NCBI GenBank assembly: GCA_017649605.1
Contig: JAGCGL010000071.1
Span: 1-35,625 of the forward strand
From: Spirochaetia bacterium
Lineage (GTDB): Bacteria > Spirochaetota > Spirochaetia > CADAEX01
Direction: 5' to 3'
DNA: 35,625 nt
Below, one piece after another: positions 1 through 8,183 of the stretch. The number at the start of each line of letters is the position of its first letter. Positions within the stretch are counted from its first letter, which is position 1. A program made the position numbers and the translations under genes. A model generated the notes under the pieces. That model was given only the letters and a program-made list of their open reading frames with translations, was not told the origin of the DNA and did not search any database.

Positions 1-35
1 AGCGCCGATATACCCCCGAGCTATCATATAAAAGG
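1..35. other. Left end of the window, possible cos-proximal sequence
   Basis: Short non-coding leader before the first gene. It starts AGCGCCG, and the opposite end of the window finishes TTGGCGAC. Joined, these give GGCG-ACAG-CGCC, an interrupted inverted repeat centred on the join. The region lies between an HNH nuclease gene and the packaging genes, where cos sites of HK97-type phages usually lie. The join itself cannot be seen in a linear window. Confidence 0.4.
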
Positions 36-554
36 ATGGGGTGGTCAATGGGTGAGATAAATAAGATTGAAAAGGTTAAAATTGACGATCTTATCCCGTA
101 CATAAATAATGCTAAGGTACACTCGGAAGATCAGATAACTAGGATATCTTCGAGCATTCGAGAGTTCGGATTTTTAACTCCTGTTTTGATTGATAAGGAC
201 AAAAATATCATTGCTGGACATGGCCGAATTATGGCCGCAAAAAAGCTCAAAATTGATGCAATTCCATGCGTTTTTGTTGAGGGTCTGACAGAACAGCAAC
301 GAAAAGCATACATCCTGGCAGATAATCGTCTGGGTGAGCTTGCAGAGTGGGATATGGATCTTGTGTCCAGTGAGCTTGATATGCTCCAGGATAATGACTT
401 TGATATTGATATGTTTGCGTTTGAGCTTCCTGATCCGGAGGATGATACATCTGCGGAACCAGTGCAAGAAACTGAGATACCTGAACAAGTAGAATCTCGT
501 TGTAAATTGGGCGATATTTGGAAACTGGGGGGGGCACAGGCTTATTTGTGGTGA
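36..554 (+). CDS. ParB-like nuclease-fold N-terminal half of a DNA methyltransferase (frameshifted)
   Basis: Residues about 10-110 match the ParB/Srx-like N-terminal domain commonly fused to phage DNA methyltransferases (pattern ...YINNAKVH...QI..I..SI.EFGF..P, then a GHGR motif). The end of the reading frame, GDIWKLGGAQAYLW, departs from the expected GDIWxLGxHRLxCGDST. That expected sequence appears in the +1 frame directly after a run of eight G at 527-534. With one G fewer the gene would read through to 1209 as one protein of about 390 residues. The start could also be ATG 48. Known fusions of this type modify adenine or cytosine in phage DNA, probably against host restriction. As written, the frame stops before the catalytic domain. 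Confidence 0.8.
   Translation: MGWSMGEINKIEKVKIDDLIPYINNAKVHSEDQITRISSSIREFGFLTPVLIDKDKNIIAGHGRIMAAKKLKIDAIPCVFVEGLTEQQRKAYILADNRLGELAEWDMDLVSSELDMLQDNDFDIDMFAFELPDPEDDTSAEPVQETEIPEQVESRCKLGDIWKLGGAQAYLW
527..534 (+). other. G8 homopolymer at the methyltransferase frameshift
   Basis: Eight consecutive G residues follow the codons for DIWKL. Removing one G joins the ParB-like half to the methyltransferase half with the conserved linker HRLICGDSTD. The tract may be a phase-variable switch, a fixed mutation or a homopolymer miscount in the assembly; the sequence alone does not decide. Confidence 0.85.
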
Positions 555-585
555 TAGTACAGATATTGCGGTTATTGATAGGCTT

Positions 586-1209
586 ATGGATGGAATAAAA
601 GCTGATATGGTCTTTACAGATCCACCATACGGATACAATTATCAATCCAATATGAGAACAAAAACTGAGAAATTTGATGTAATAGAGAATGACGATAAAA
701 TATTAGACTTTTTTCCTAACCTGTTTGATAGAGTTGAAGGCTTTGTAATGATTTGCACTACATGGAAAGTATTGGATAAATGGCTACCATTATTTAAGCA
801 GTATTTTGATTTATCAAATATGATTATTTGGGATAAAGGTGGAGGTGGCATTGGAGATTTAAAACATACATTTTCAACCGATTATGAGGTTATATTGTGT
901 GCTAATAATGGCGCAGAAATCAGAGAGAAGCGTATTGGAAGTGTATGGAGTATAGGAAAAGACAACGCAAACGATTATAAACATCCGACACAAAAACCTG
1001 TTGAATTGTCAGCAAATGCTATTAGGCATACAACTGATAAAGATAATGTGGTTATGGATTGCTTCGGAGGCAGCGGCAGTACTATGATGGCCTGCGAACA
1101 ATTGAAACGCAAGTGTTATATGTGTGAACTGGATCCTCATTACTGTGATGTGATAATCCAGAGATGGGAAAATCTGACCGGTAAAAAAGCGGAGTTAATA
1201 AATGAGTGA
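586..1209 (+). CDS. DNA methyltransferase domain (N6-adenine/N4-cytosine, beta-class order)
   Basis: Catalytic half of the split gene. The DPPY motif IV sits at residues 12-15, HPTQKPVEL lies near the middle, and the AdoMet-binding FGGSGSTM motif I is near residues 160-167. This IV-then-I order marks beta-class amino-methyltransferases of the N6_N4_Mtase family; DPPY favours adenine-N6. ATG 586 has no good ribosome binding site, and homologous sequence starts upstream at about 535 in this frame, so the domain was probably made as the C-terminal half of a fusion with the gene at 36. The last 8 nt overlap the terminase small-subunit gene, which suggests coupled translation. If the G8 tract is real and fixed, this half may be silent. 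Confidence 0.85.
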   Translation: MDGIKADMVFTDPPYGYNYQSNMRTKTEKFDVIENDDKILDFFPNLFDRVEGFVMICTTWKVLDKWLPLFKQYFDLSNMIIWDKGGGGIGDLKHTFSTDYEVILCANNGAEIREKRIGSVWSIGKDNANDYKHPTQKPVELSANAIRHTTDKDNVVMDCFGGSGSTMMACEQLKRKCYMCELDPHYCDVIIQRWENLTGKKAELINE

Positions 1210-1591
1210 TGATATTAAGGCCAAAGCTAAAAAAGAGGAGAGAAGAATAAAGGGCCTGCTGTCAGGATCCGGAGTCTCGGCAACTAAAATGAAGCTCCTG
1301 GAGCCCATTATATTAAATACTGCTTGGATGAAAGCCAAGCTGGATGATGCAAGGGATGCGATTAAAAGCAGTAACATCGTTATCACCTATGATAATGGAG
1401 GCGGCCAAAAGGGCCTACGTGAGAATCCATTATTTAAAGGATATGAAAATCTTTGGCGATCATATATGGCCGGAATGAATCGGATAATGGATTCATTGCC
1501 TGATGAGGTTGTTAGGCAGGTTGAAGAAGAAGCTGAGCAGCCAAAGACAATGCTGGAATTAATAAGGAATAAGCATAAAAGAGAGGCGTAA
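1202..1591 (+). CDS. terS: Terminase small subunit (P27-like)
   Basis: A 129-residue, charged, mostly helical protein directly upstream of the large terminase gene, which it meets with an ATG overlap at 1591. Length, position and features such as the NPLFKGYENL...YMAGMNRIMDSLP region fit P27-type small terminase subunits. These recognise the packaging site and regulate the large-subunit ATPase. The gene overlaps the methyltransferase gene by 8 nt. Family assignment rests on position and general likeness, not on a catalytic motif. Confidence 0.7.
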   Translation: MSDDIKAKAKKEERRIKGLLSGSGVSATKMKLLEPIILNTAWMKAKLDDARDAIKSSNIVITYDNGGGQKGLRENPLFKGYENLWRSYMAGMNRIMDSLPDEVVRQVEEEAEQPKTMLELIRNKHKREA

Positions 1592-3021
1592 TGAAAGGAA
1601 GTCAGGAGCCTAGAATAAAAGTTGAGCCGCAGAGATTCTCCACAGATGGAGAAGATGCGGCTATTTTAATGAGTGAATATGGATGCAAGCTCGATAAATG
1701 GCAAGAACTTGTCATAGATTGCTGGCTCGGTAAGGATGAGCAGGGCCGTTATAATGTGACATCTGCCGGCCTAGCACTCCCCAGGCAGAATGGCAAAAAC
1801 GTCTGCCTGGAGGCGAGGGAGTTCTACGGTCTTGTAGTAAACGGGGAGAAAATCCTTCATACGGCTCACCAGGTTCGTACCAGCAAGAAGTCATTCCGGA
1901 GACTTGCTGCAATGTTTACTGACAAGAGGCATCCGGAAATCACAGATATAGTTCGTACAATTAGATATACAAATGGCGAAGAGTGCATCGAGCTTGACAA
2001 CGGCGGCGTGATAGAGTTCTCTGCCAGGAGCCGACAAGCTGCCAGAGGTTTTGACGGAATATCCCTTGTTGTATATGACGAGGCTCAGGAGCTTACAGAT
2101 GATCAAGTTGAGGCTATTATGGCAACGCTCTCGGCCAGTGCCACAGGAACCAGGCAATTAATATACACCGGCACGCCACCATATCCGGGCTGCCCTGGTG
2201 AGGTGTTCCGGAGGCGGCGCAATGTGTGCCTGACAGAGCCCAGCAAAAGAGACTGCTGGCATGAGTGGAGTGTGAGCGCTGATAGCGTATCACAGATCAA
2301 TATTGCTGACACTTCTCTCTGGTATATGTGTAATCCGGCGCTGGGAATCAGATTATCTGAGGATTTTACAGCAGAAGAACAAAAAACCATGAGTGCGGAT
2401 GGATTCGCCAGGGAGCGATTGGGATGGTGGTCCCCTGTTATAGAAGCTCAAAATGATTATGCTATACCGGTTAAGCTCTGGGACAGCTGCAAGAGCATAG
2501 CCAAGGCTCCTGTTGGCAAAACTGCATACGGGGTTAAGTTCACATTGGATGGCTCTGAGGTGTGCCTCAGCGGCGCAGTGATTGCTGCAGATGGTTCGGA
2601 GAGGATTGAGCTGATAGACAGGAGGCCCACAGGGCTGGGCACACAATGGCTCGCAGACTGGCTCAATGTTCGCAAGGATAAAGCGTGCTGTGTAGTCATC
2701 GATGGCCGTAATGGCGTTGATGTTTTGATAGATAAGATAGCAAATAACTGGCGTGTAAAAGGCTCCATTATTAAGCCAAGCGCCAAGGACGTGATTGCAG
2801 CTGTGAGTGTGGTCATGGATGGCCTGAATGAACAGACTCTCACCTGGTATGCAGAGCAGGACGATCTGAGGGATAGTGCAATTACCTGTTGTAAGAGACC
2901 CATTGGAGGCGGATGGGGATTCGGTGGGGAGAATGCTGCTCCAATAGAATCCTGCGCTCTGGCCTTATGGGGTGTTAAGAATAGTAAAAGGGATCCAACA
3001 AGGAAAATGAGAATCGGATGA
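1591..3021 (+). CDS. terL: Terminase large subunit
   Basis: Packaging motor of 476 residues. The ATPase domain shows a Walker A-like LPRQNGKN at residues 63-70, Walker B LVVYDEAQE with D163/E164, and the coupling motif YTGTPP at 192-197. The C-terminal half contains VKFTLDG and VVIDGRNGVD, consistent with the RNase H-like nuclease that cuts concatemers. Length is usual for HK97-type large terminases. It pairs with TerS upstream and the portal downstream. The nearby HNH gene across the joined ends is the usual partner of cos-cutting terminases in Gram-positive phages. Confidence 0.95.
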   Translation: MKGSQEPRIKVEPQRFSTDGEDAAILMSEYGCKLDKWQELVIDCWLGKDEQGRYNVTSAGLALPRQNGKNVCLEAREFYGLVVNGEKILHTAHQVRTSKKSFRRLAAMFTDKRHPEITDIVRTIRYTNGEECIELDNGGVIEFSARSRQAARGFDGISLVVYDEAQELTDDQVEAIMATLSASATGTRQLIYTGTPPYPGCPGEVFRRRRNVCLTEPSKRDCWHEWSVSADSVSQINIADTSLWYMCNPALGIRLSEDFTAEEQKTMSADGFARERLGWWSPVIEAQNDYAIPVKLWDSCKSIAKAPVGKTAYGVKFTLDGSEVCLSGAVIAADGSERIELIDRRPTGLGTQWLADWLNVRKDKACCVVIDGRNGVDVLIDKIANNWRVKGSIIKPSAKDVIAAVSVVMDGLNEQTLTWYAEQDDLRDSAITCCKRPIGGGWGFGGENAAPIESCALALWGVKNSKRDPTRKMRIG

Positions 3022-3031
3022 GGTGAGCGAG

Positions 3032-4489
3032 ATGTTGTCAATTAATCCGGATATGATCGTGGGATTCGATATGAATGAATCTGACAGGCTGAAGCAGCTG
3101 CTTGACCAGTTCAATCTCCACCAGGGAAAGAATGCTGATAAAAACAGATATTATGAGGGTAATATCAGTCTTAATTCGGTCAATTTGGGCATTGCACTCC
3201 CGGATGGATTATCCAGGCTTGAGATAGGATGCTCCTGGGGTGCCAAGACTGTTGATGTGCTTGCAGCACGCAGCATGTTTGATGGATTTGTTGGAATCAA
3301 CGGCTCAGAAGTCGAGGCCCTGGATAATATCGTTATAGGCAATAACCTGATTGCTGAATATGCAAAAGCCTGCAGAGATGAGCTAAAGCTGGGCTGCACA
3401 TTTGCGACATTATCTGCAGATCCTGTGATTGGGGCCAAAATAAGATTCCATTCTCCAATGACAGCATCAGCAATGTGGAATGGAGTAAAGGGCAGGATTG
3501 ATTGCGGATTCGCAATCATGGACTCAGTTCCCGATAACGAGAATCGTACTAGCTGGAGCCCATCATTCATAGCCTACTATACAGATGATGCCCTCTGGGA
3601 GATCAAGCGAGATCAGGATTCAGAGGTCTGGTATGCGGAAAAGTTTCCGCATAAGATGGGCAGGCCTCTCATGGAGCCTCTGATCTGGAATGCGACAAGC
3701 GATAAGCCGTTTGGAAGATCTAGGATCAAGGAGCCAGTGAGGAGGCTCATTGATGGATACGTAAGAACCATAGCCAATGCTACCATCGGCCTGGAATTTG
3801 CCACAAGTCCTCAAAAATATCTCCTAGGAATCACTGATGATCAATATGATGCAGTAATTAATCAGAAGTTCAAGCAATATGTTGGATCTATCCTGGCCAG
3901 CACAAATAATCCGGAGACAGGCGATAAACCTGCATTCGGTCAGCTCCCTCAGGGTAATATATCGCCTCATGTGGAGATGATCAGGATCCTGGCGACACAG
4001 TTCTCAGCTGCCACAGGATTATCCGTGACTGACACCGGCGTTGTATCAGAGGCTAATCCTACCAGTGCAGAGGCTGTGGTTGCACAGGGGCAGACTCTCA
4101 TTGCAATGGCTGAGCAGCTTAATACCGGTAATGGAGACAGCCTCAGGACTATAGCTCTTATGGCTACAGCTATTGCGAATGATGTATCACTGGATGAGCT
4201 GACTGAGGAGCAGAGAGATGTTGTGGCGCATTTTAAGAATCCGGCATTGCCGAGCGTGGCAGCATCTGCGGATGCAGCAATCAAGATTGCAAGTGCAAGG
4301 CAGGGGTTTGCAGCGACAGACACATTTCTTGAGATGATCGGTTTTGATAAGGCTGATATCAGGAGAATTAAGGCTCAGGAGGCTATGCAGCGAGGATTGA
4401 CGTTATTGGAGGAAATTGGAAACGCTCCGGAGATGGTAGAGCCTGAGGCAGGTGTTGAGAATGAAGATAACGGAGAATCAATGGGTTAG
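3032..4489 (+). CDS. Portal protein (SPP1 gp6-like)
   Basis: A 485-residue protein following TerL. The N-terminal pattern (RYYEGN.., then CSWGAKTVDVLAARSMFDGF) and the internal NPTSAEAV segment are typical of SPP1 gp6-type portal proteins, which form the dodecameric ring through which DNA enters and leaves the head. I prefer ATG 3032 because GAGGTGAG ends 4 nt before it; an in-frame GTG at 3023 would add three residues. The 3' end overlaps the minor capsid gene by about 29 nt, suggesting coupled expression. Confidence 0.88.
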   Translation: MLSINPDMIVGFDMNESDRLKQLLDQFNLHQGKNADKNRYYEGNISLNSVNLGIALPDGLSRLEIGCSWGAKTVDVLAARSMFDGFVGINGSEVEALDNIVIGNNLIAEYAKACRDELKLGCTFATLSADPVIGAKIRFHSPMTASAMWNGVKGRIDCGFAIMDSVPDNENRTSWSPSFIAYYTDDALWEIKRDQDSEVWYAEKFPHKMGRPLMEPLIWNATSDKPFGRSRIKEPVRRLIDGYVRTIANATIGLEFATSPQKYLLGITDDQYDAVINQKFKQYVGSILASTNNPETGDKPAFGQLPQGNISPHVEMIRILATQFSAATGLSVTDTGVVSEANPTSAEAVVAQGQTLIAMAEQLNTGNGDSLRTIALMATAIANDVSLDELTEEQRDVVAHFKNPALPSVAASADAAIKIASARQGFAATDTFLEMIGFDKADIRRIKAQEAMQRGLTLLEEIGNAPEMVEPEAGVENEDNGESMG

Positions 4490-5192
4490 TTTCATAAGTC
4501 GGTTATCAAAACTAAATAACACAGCCGGGCAGAAGGTTAAAAACTTTATCGAAATATATGGCATTAATGATCCTGGGCTAATTGAGTATGCATTCTCTGT
4601 TGCTAACAGATATGGAGAGGCTGCCGGAGCAGCTGCGGCAGAGTGGTATAACGAGATTGCTGCAGCAAGTGGTGTTGTGGTTCCTGATGCTGAGTTGGCG
4701 GATATGCCCACAATTGAAGAAGTGGCCAAGGCGGTCAATGGTACACGCAAGACAGGCCTGCCTGATAATGTAGCCAATGCAATCAGCCGTCTGGTCAAGA
4801 TGGCTGGCATAGATACAACTATGCAGAATGCTATCAGAGACGGTGCTGAGTGGGCCTGGATTCCTCATGGCGATTCATGCGCATTCTGTATCACTCTTGC
4901 ATCAAACGGCTGGCAGCCAGCTAGTAAAGAGGCGCTAAAAGGTCATCATGCAAGTCACGTGCATGCGAATTGCGATTGCACCTATGCCATAAGATTTGAT
5001 GGCCAGCCGGAATATGAGAATTATAATCCTGATGAATACCTGGAAATATATGAGGGAGCCGAGGGCAATAGTTCGGAGGATAAGATCAATTATATTCGGA
5101 GAATGAAATATCAGCAAAATAAAGATCGGATAAATGCTCAGAAAAGAGCAAATTATGCTGATAGGAAAAAACTTGAGCAGGACACTATATAG
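4461..5192 (+). CDS. Minor capsid / head morphogenesis protein (VG15/MuF-like)
   Basis: A 243-residue protein placed just after the portal gene, as MuF/VG15-type minor head proteins are. The centre holds the cysteine-rich signature DSCAFCITLASNG ... HANCDCTYAIRFDG (about residues 133-180), seen in minor capsid proteins that bind the portal and enter the prohead. A Lys/Arg-rich tail follows. The start may be ATG 4461 or the in-frame GTG at 4452. A rho-independent terminator overlaps the 3' end. Confidence 0.75.
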   Translation: MKITENQWVSFISRLSKLNNTAGQKVKNFIEIYGINDPGLIEYAFSVANRYGEAAGAAAAEWYNEIAAASGVVVPDAELADMPTIEEVAKAVNGTRKTGLPDNVANAISRLVKMAGIDTTMQNAIRDGAEWAWIPHGDSCAFCITLASNGWQPASKEALKGHHASHVHANCDCTYAIRFDGQPEYENYNPDEYLEIYEGAEGNSSEDKINYIRRMKYQQNKDRINAQKRANYADRKKLEQDTI

Positions 5193-5206
5193 TCCCTGCT
5201 TTTTTT
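5175..5206 (+). terminator. Rho-independent terminator after the minor capsid gene
   Basis: AGCAGG pairs with CCTGCT around the self-complementary ACTATATAGT and is followed by seven T. It lies at the 3' end of the minor capsid gene and before the scaffold gene. It could lower readthrough between packaging and capsid genes, so that the heavily made scaffold and capsid are set by a separate level of expression. Confidence 0.75.
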
Positions 5207-5272
5207 ATGTTCAAAAATGGCAACACGTGCCTCAAACGTGGGATAAACACTACTCATTTGGAGGGATTTAAT

Positions 5273-5767
5273 ATGGCAGAAACTGTGAATCAGGAAACTA
5301 ACAACAATGCACAGGCTGCAGAGGGCAGCGCCGATCAGAGCGAGAAGCTGTTCACACAGGAGCAGGTCAATAGCTTTTTTAACAAAAGATATTCGGAGAT
5401 GATGAGCAAGATATCTGAATATGAGGAAAAAGCTAAGAAGTTCGATGAGCTGGAAGAGGCCAGTAAATCCGAACTTGAGAAAGCTACTGAGAAGGCCGCA
5501 AAGCTTGAGGCGGAGCTTAAGGACCTCAAGAAAACTGCAGAAGTGCAGGCAATTAAGGACAGAATCTCCCAGGAGACAGGCGTGCCGGCATCACTCCTGA
5601 GCGGAGAGACAGAGGATAGCATTAAAGCCCAGGCAGATGCTATCAAGGCATTCGCCAGCGGCGGCCAGGCATATCCTCAGGTTAAGGATGGCGGCGAGGT
5701 AGTAAAAACATCAAAACTTGATACCCGTCAGCTCTTCGCTCAGGCGGTGAGTAAGATGGGCACCTAA
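5273..5767 (+). CDS. Scaffolding protein (DUF4355/GP20-like)
   Basis: A 164-residue, highly charged protein just upstream of the major capsid gene. It has a long predicted coiled coil (about residues 35-100, repeated E/K/A heptads) and a C-terminal region with GVPASLLSG...I.AFA, as in the DUF4355 scaffold-like family. Scaffold proteins guide capsid assembly and then leave. I chose ATG 5273 because GGAGGG lies 7 nt upstream; the longer frame from 5207 begins inside the terminator region and has no ribosome site. Confidence 0.8.
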   Translation: MAETVNQETNNNAQAAEGSADQSEKLFTQEQVNSFFNKRYSEMMSKISEYEEKAKKFDELEEASKSELEKATEKAAKLEAELKDLKKTAEVQAIKDRISQETGVPASLLSGETEDSIKAQADAIKAFASGGQAYPQVKDGGEVVKTSKLDTRQLFAQAVSKMGT

Positions 5768-5782
5768 TAGGAGGATAATACT

Positions 5783-6673
5783 ATGGCTGTAACAGGAATC
5801 CCTACCAATAGGACAAGCATTGATCTCCCCATTGAAGTATCCGGAGAGATTCTGCAGAAAACTCAGGAAGCTTCTGCCGTTATGCAGCTTGCAAGGCAGA
5901 TCACACTGCCCGGCAACGGCGCAGCTATCCCTGTTATCACAGCTGATCCCGAGGCTGCTTGGGTAGCTGAGACAGGTGCGAAGCCCGTATCCAATCCCGG
6001 ACTTGATACCAAGATCATCAGAGCTTATAAGCTCGCTGTGATTGTTCCATTCTCTAACGAGTTCAGAAGAGATGCAGCTGCTCTCTATGATGCACTTATT
6101 CAGAGACTGCCCAACGCTCTGGGCAAGAAGTTCGATAACACAGTATTCGGCGGTACAGAGGCTCCCGGCTCTGACTTCGATACTTTCGCAGATCTGACAG
6201 CAAGAGATCTGGACGATGATGCATATGCATCTCTCGTTGCAGCTGATACAGATATCGCTATCCATGGCGGTGTAGTAAACGGATTTGCTCTCAGCCCTCA
6301 GGCAAGAGGCATCCTGCTCTCTGCCAAGGATGAGAATGGCAGGCCTCTGTTCATTAACTCTGTTGCAGAGGGCGCAGTTCCTATGATCCTGGGTGCGAGA
6401 ACATACCAGTCCATGGGCGCATATATCCATGGCAATCCTGATGTTGTTGGATTCGTTGGTGACTGGACTCAGGCAATGTGGGGCACCGTTGAAGGTGTTC
6501 AGATTGATATCTCTGACCAGGCAACACTGAGCTATCTGGATGATAAGGGCCAGGCTGCTGTTATGAACCTGTTCCAGCAGAACATGTTTGCTGTAAGAGC
6601 TGAGATCGAGGTCGGATTCCGTGCCGATACCGATGTATTTAACTCTCTTACATCCAGCAGCATCTCCGCTTGA
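5783..6673 (+). CDS. Major capsid protein (HK97 fold)
   Basis: A 296-residue protein with a strong AGGAGG site. It has the hallmarks of HK97-fold capsids of Firmicute phages: an N-terminal strand region, IPVITADPEAAWVAETG, VPFSNEFRRD, a central NAFxLSP-like segment (VNGFALSPQARGILL) and the terminal AVRAEIEVGFRADTDVF. It sits directly after the scaffold gene. Codon choice is the most regular in the window, as expected for a highly expressed gene. The stop overlaps the next start (TTGA). Confidence 0.95.
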   Translation: MAVTGIPTNRTSIDLPIEVSGEILQKTQEASAVMQLARQITLPGNGAAIPVITADPEAAWVAETGAKPVSNPGLDTKIIRAYKLAVIVPFSNEFRRDAAALYDALIQRLPNALGKKFDNTVFGGTEAPGSDFDTFADLTARDLDDDAYASLVAADTDIAIHGGVVNGFALSPQARGILLSAKDENGRPLFINSVAEGAVPMILGARTYQSMGAYIHGNPDVVGFVGDWTQAMWGTVEGVQIDISDQATLSYLDDKGQAAVMNLFQQNMFAVRAEIEVGFRADTDVFNSLTSSSISA

Positions 6674-6882
6674 TTAAGCTCATTGATAAGTTCACAGGCA
6701 CTGTGATGTGGGTCACGGATAAGCGCAAGGATGAATACATGGCGGCCGGCCACAAGCTGGCCGCTATAAGCGAAAGCCCCAAGGTGCCTGATGAGCCCAC
6801 AGCAGAGCCTGATGAGCCTGCAGAGGTTCCGGATGAGAAGCCCGTTAAGCCCACAAGACGCAGGCGGCGCAGAGAGGAGTAA
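6670..6882 (+). CDS. Small head-module protein with Pro/Glu linker and Arg tail
   Basis: A 70-residue protein starting at TTG 6670, which overlaps the capsid stop codon, so it is probably translated by coupling. Residues 1-33 form a small beta-rich unit (MIKLIDKFTGTVMWV). A Pro/Glu/Asp-rich linker and the basic tail PTRRRRRREE follow. Small proteins of this plan are common right after the capsid gene in Clostridia phages. Function is unknown; binding to capsid or DNA is possible. Confidence 0.6.
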   Translation: MIKLIDKFTGTVMWVTDKRKDEYMAAGHKLAAISESPKVPDEPTAEPDEPAEVPDEKPVKPTRRRRRREE

Positions 6883-6884
6883 GC

Positions 6885-7298
6885 ATGGCATACGCAACAG
6901 TGGAAGATATCCAGGCCAGAATGACAAGGCCTCTATCAGAATCTGAACAGTTAGTGTGCGCAGCTCTCCTGGATGATGCTGCAGTGTTCATTGATGCATG
7001 CAATAAGGCTGCGGAACTATATGCGAAAAAGATTGTATCTGTTCGCATGGTTATGCGCTCTATTGGCAGCGGTGACAGCGGTGTGCCTATCGGAGCAACT
7101 CAGGGCTCAATGTCTGGCCTTGGATATGCGCAAAGCTGGACGGTAGGAACAGGCGGCAGCACAGGAGAGCTATATCTCTCTAAAGCTGACAAGCTGCTCC
7201 TGGGAACCGGCAACAAGATCGGATCTCATTCGCCGCTTGAGGATATGACTTATGGAGGGCCTGACGATGAAGGGGATGACGGTTTGGTTAGCGGTTAA
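6885..7298 (+). CDS. Head-tail connector (Gp19/Gp15/Gp42-like)
   Basis: A 137-residue protein after the capsid genes. The N-terminus MAYATVEDIQARMTRPLSESE and the helical pattern with AELYAKKIVSVRMVMR fit the phage Gp19/Gp15/Gp42 head-completion family. Such proteins sit under the portal and prepare the head for tail joining. The end overlaps the next gene by about 32 nt. Confidence 0.75.
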   Translation: MAYATVEDIQARMTRPLSESEQLVCAALLDDAAVFIDACNKAAELYAKKIVSVRMVMRSIGSGDSGVPIGATQGSMSGLGYAQSWTVGTGGSTGELYLSKADKLLLGTGNKIGSHSPLEDMTYGGPDDEGDDGLVSG

Positions 7299-7620
7299 GA
7301 GAGTGGTCGGACGGGATCCTTTTGGCGCTCCCATCGAGGCTGAGGAGCTTGTCGAGGTTGATGATGTGCTTGTTGGCCAGCCCTCATCTGATGATATTGT
7401 CAGCGCCATTCAGATGTATGGGAAGAAGATTGTATATGTTCTAGGCATTCCTAAGGGCGATACTCATAATTGGACCGATACAGATGTGATTATCTGGGGT
7501 GAGAGGTTCAGAACAGTGGGTTATCCCGAGACAGGGATCCAGGACAATATCCCACTAAGATGGGGCCAGAATATCAAGGTGGAGCGCTATGGGCAAAGTG
7601 AAGGTGGTTCTCAATCGTAA
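7267..7620 (+). CDS. Putative head closure / head-tail joining protein
   Basis: A 117-residue protein with a predicted beta-rich fold (VWLAVKRVVGRDPFGAPIE..., later DTDVIIWGERFRTVGYPETG), at the position where head-closure proteins of the SPP1 gp16 / HK97 gp9 type are encoded. Start ATG 7267 has GGAGG 8 nt upstream; ATG 7252 lies within that site's sequence and is less likely. The gene overlaps its neighbours on both sides, as this connector set usually does. Confidence 0.6.
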   Translation: MKGMTVWLAVKRVVGRDPFGAPIEAEELVEVDDVLVGQPSSDDIVSAIQMYGKKIVYVLGIPKGDTHNWTDTDVIIWGERFRTVGYPETGIQDNIPLRWGQNIKVERYGQSEGGSQS

Positions 7621-7834
7621 AGGCGTTATAGAACTTCTGAAATCACCGGAAATGGTGGAGATTCTTGATGCTGAAGCAGGTGCTATTTGCAAAACGTTGG
7701 GAACCGGATATGAGCATGATACATACATTGGTCCAAACAGAGCTAACGCCTCAATTCGGGCAGAATCTATCCCAGCTAAAATTGACAACATGAAAAACAA
7801 TTCACTGCTTAAGGCGGTGGGAGGTAGTAAATGA
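7589..7834 (+). CDS. Putative minor tail / HK97 gp10-like joining protein (short form)
   Basis: An 81-residue protein in the connector cluster, between the putative head-closure gene and the putative tail terminator. Its pattern (N-terminal strand, RKGVIELLKSPEMVEIL, G.GYE.DTYIGPNRANA, and a C-terminal helix NNSLLKA) fits the short gp10-like proteins of Clostridia phages. It overlaps the upstream gene by 32 nt and the downstream one by 4 nt (ATGA). Confidence 0.55.
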   Translation: MGKVKVVLNRKGVIELLKSPEMVEILDAEAGAICKTLGTGYEHDTYIGPNRANASIRAESIPAKIDNMKNNSLLKAVGGSK

Positions 7835-8172
7835 TCGAGGATATTATCCTAAATTCGCTCGGTGATAGCCTGGGGCTCCCGGTGTTTGCTGAGATTCCAA
7901 AAAACTACCCCTCGGAGTTTTACGTTATCGAAAAAACAGGGAGCTCCCAGGTTAATCATATAAGGAGAGCTACTGTGGCGATCCAGAGCTATAGCACAGG
8001 CTCCAAGTATACAGCGGCCTCGATGAATGATGAAGTGATAGAGGCCATGCTGAGCAAGGTAGTAACGCTGCCCGAGATCGCCAGGGTAGAGCTCAACTCT
8101 GATTATGATTACACGGATACAACGCAGAAAATATACAGATATCAGGCAGTATTCGATATCACATATTACTAA
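7831..8172 (+). CDS. Putative tail terminator / tail completion protein
   Basis: A 113-residue protein immediately upstream of the tail tube gene. N-terminal helix IEDIILNSLG, a strand with FYVIEKTG, mid-segment VAIQSYSTGSKYTAASMNDEVIEAM, and C-terminal YRYQAVFDITYY resemble tail-completion proteins such as HK97 gp10/lambda gpU in size and pattern. Such proteins cap the tail tube and join it to the head. Assignment is mainly by position. Confidence 0.6.
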   Translation: MIEDIILNSLGDSLGLPVFAEIPKNYPSEFYVIEKTGSSQVNHIRRATVAIQSYSTGSKYTAASMNDEVIEAMLSKVVTLPEIARVELNSDYDYTDTTQKIYRYQAVFDITYY

Positions 8173-8183
8173 GGAGGCTAATT

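Noticed and set aside
174-645. Two overlapping minus-strand frames opposite the ParB-like gene
   Set aside because: The + strand encodes clear ParB-like and methyltransferase motifs; the minus frames have no motif or ribosome site.
5711-6430. Long minus-strand open frame (239 codons) opposite the capsid gene
   Set aside because: Opposite a clear HK97-type capsid gene, with odd Cys/Ser-rich composition and no ribosome site; a shadow of strong codon bias.
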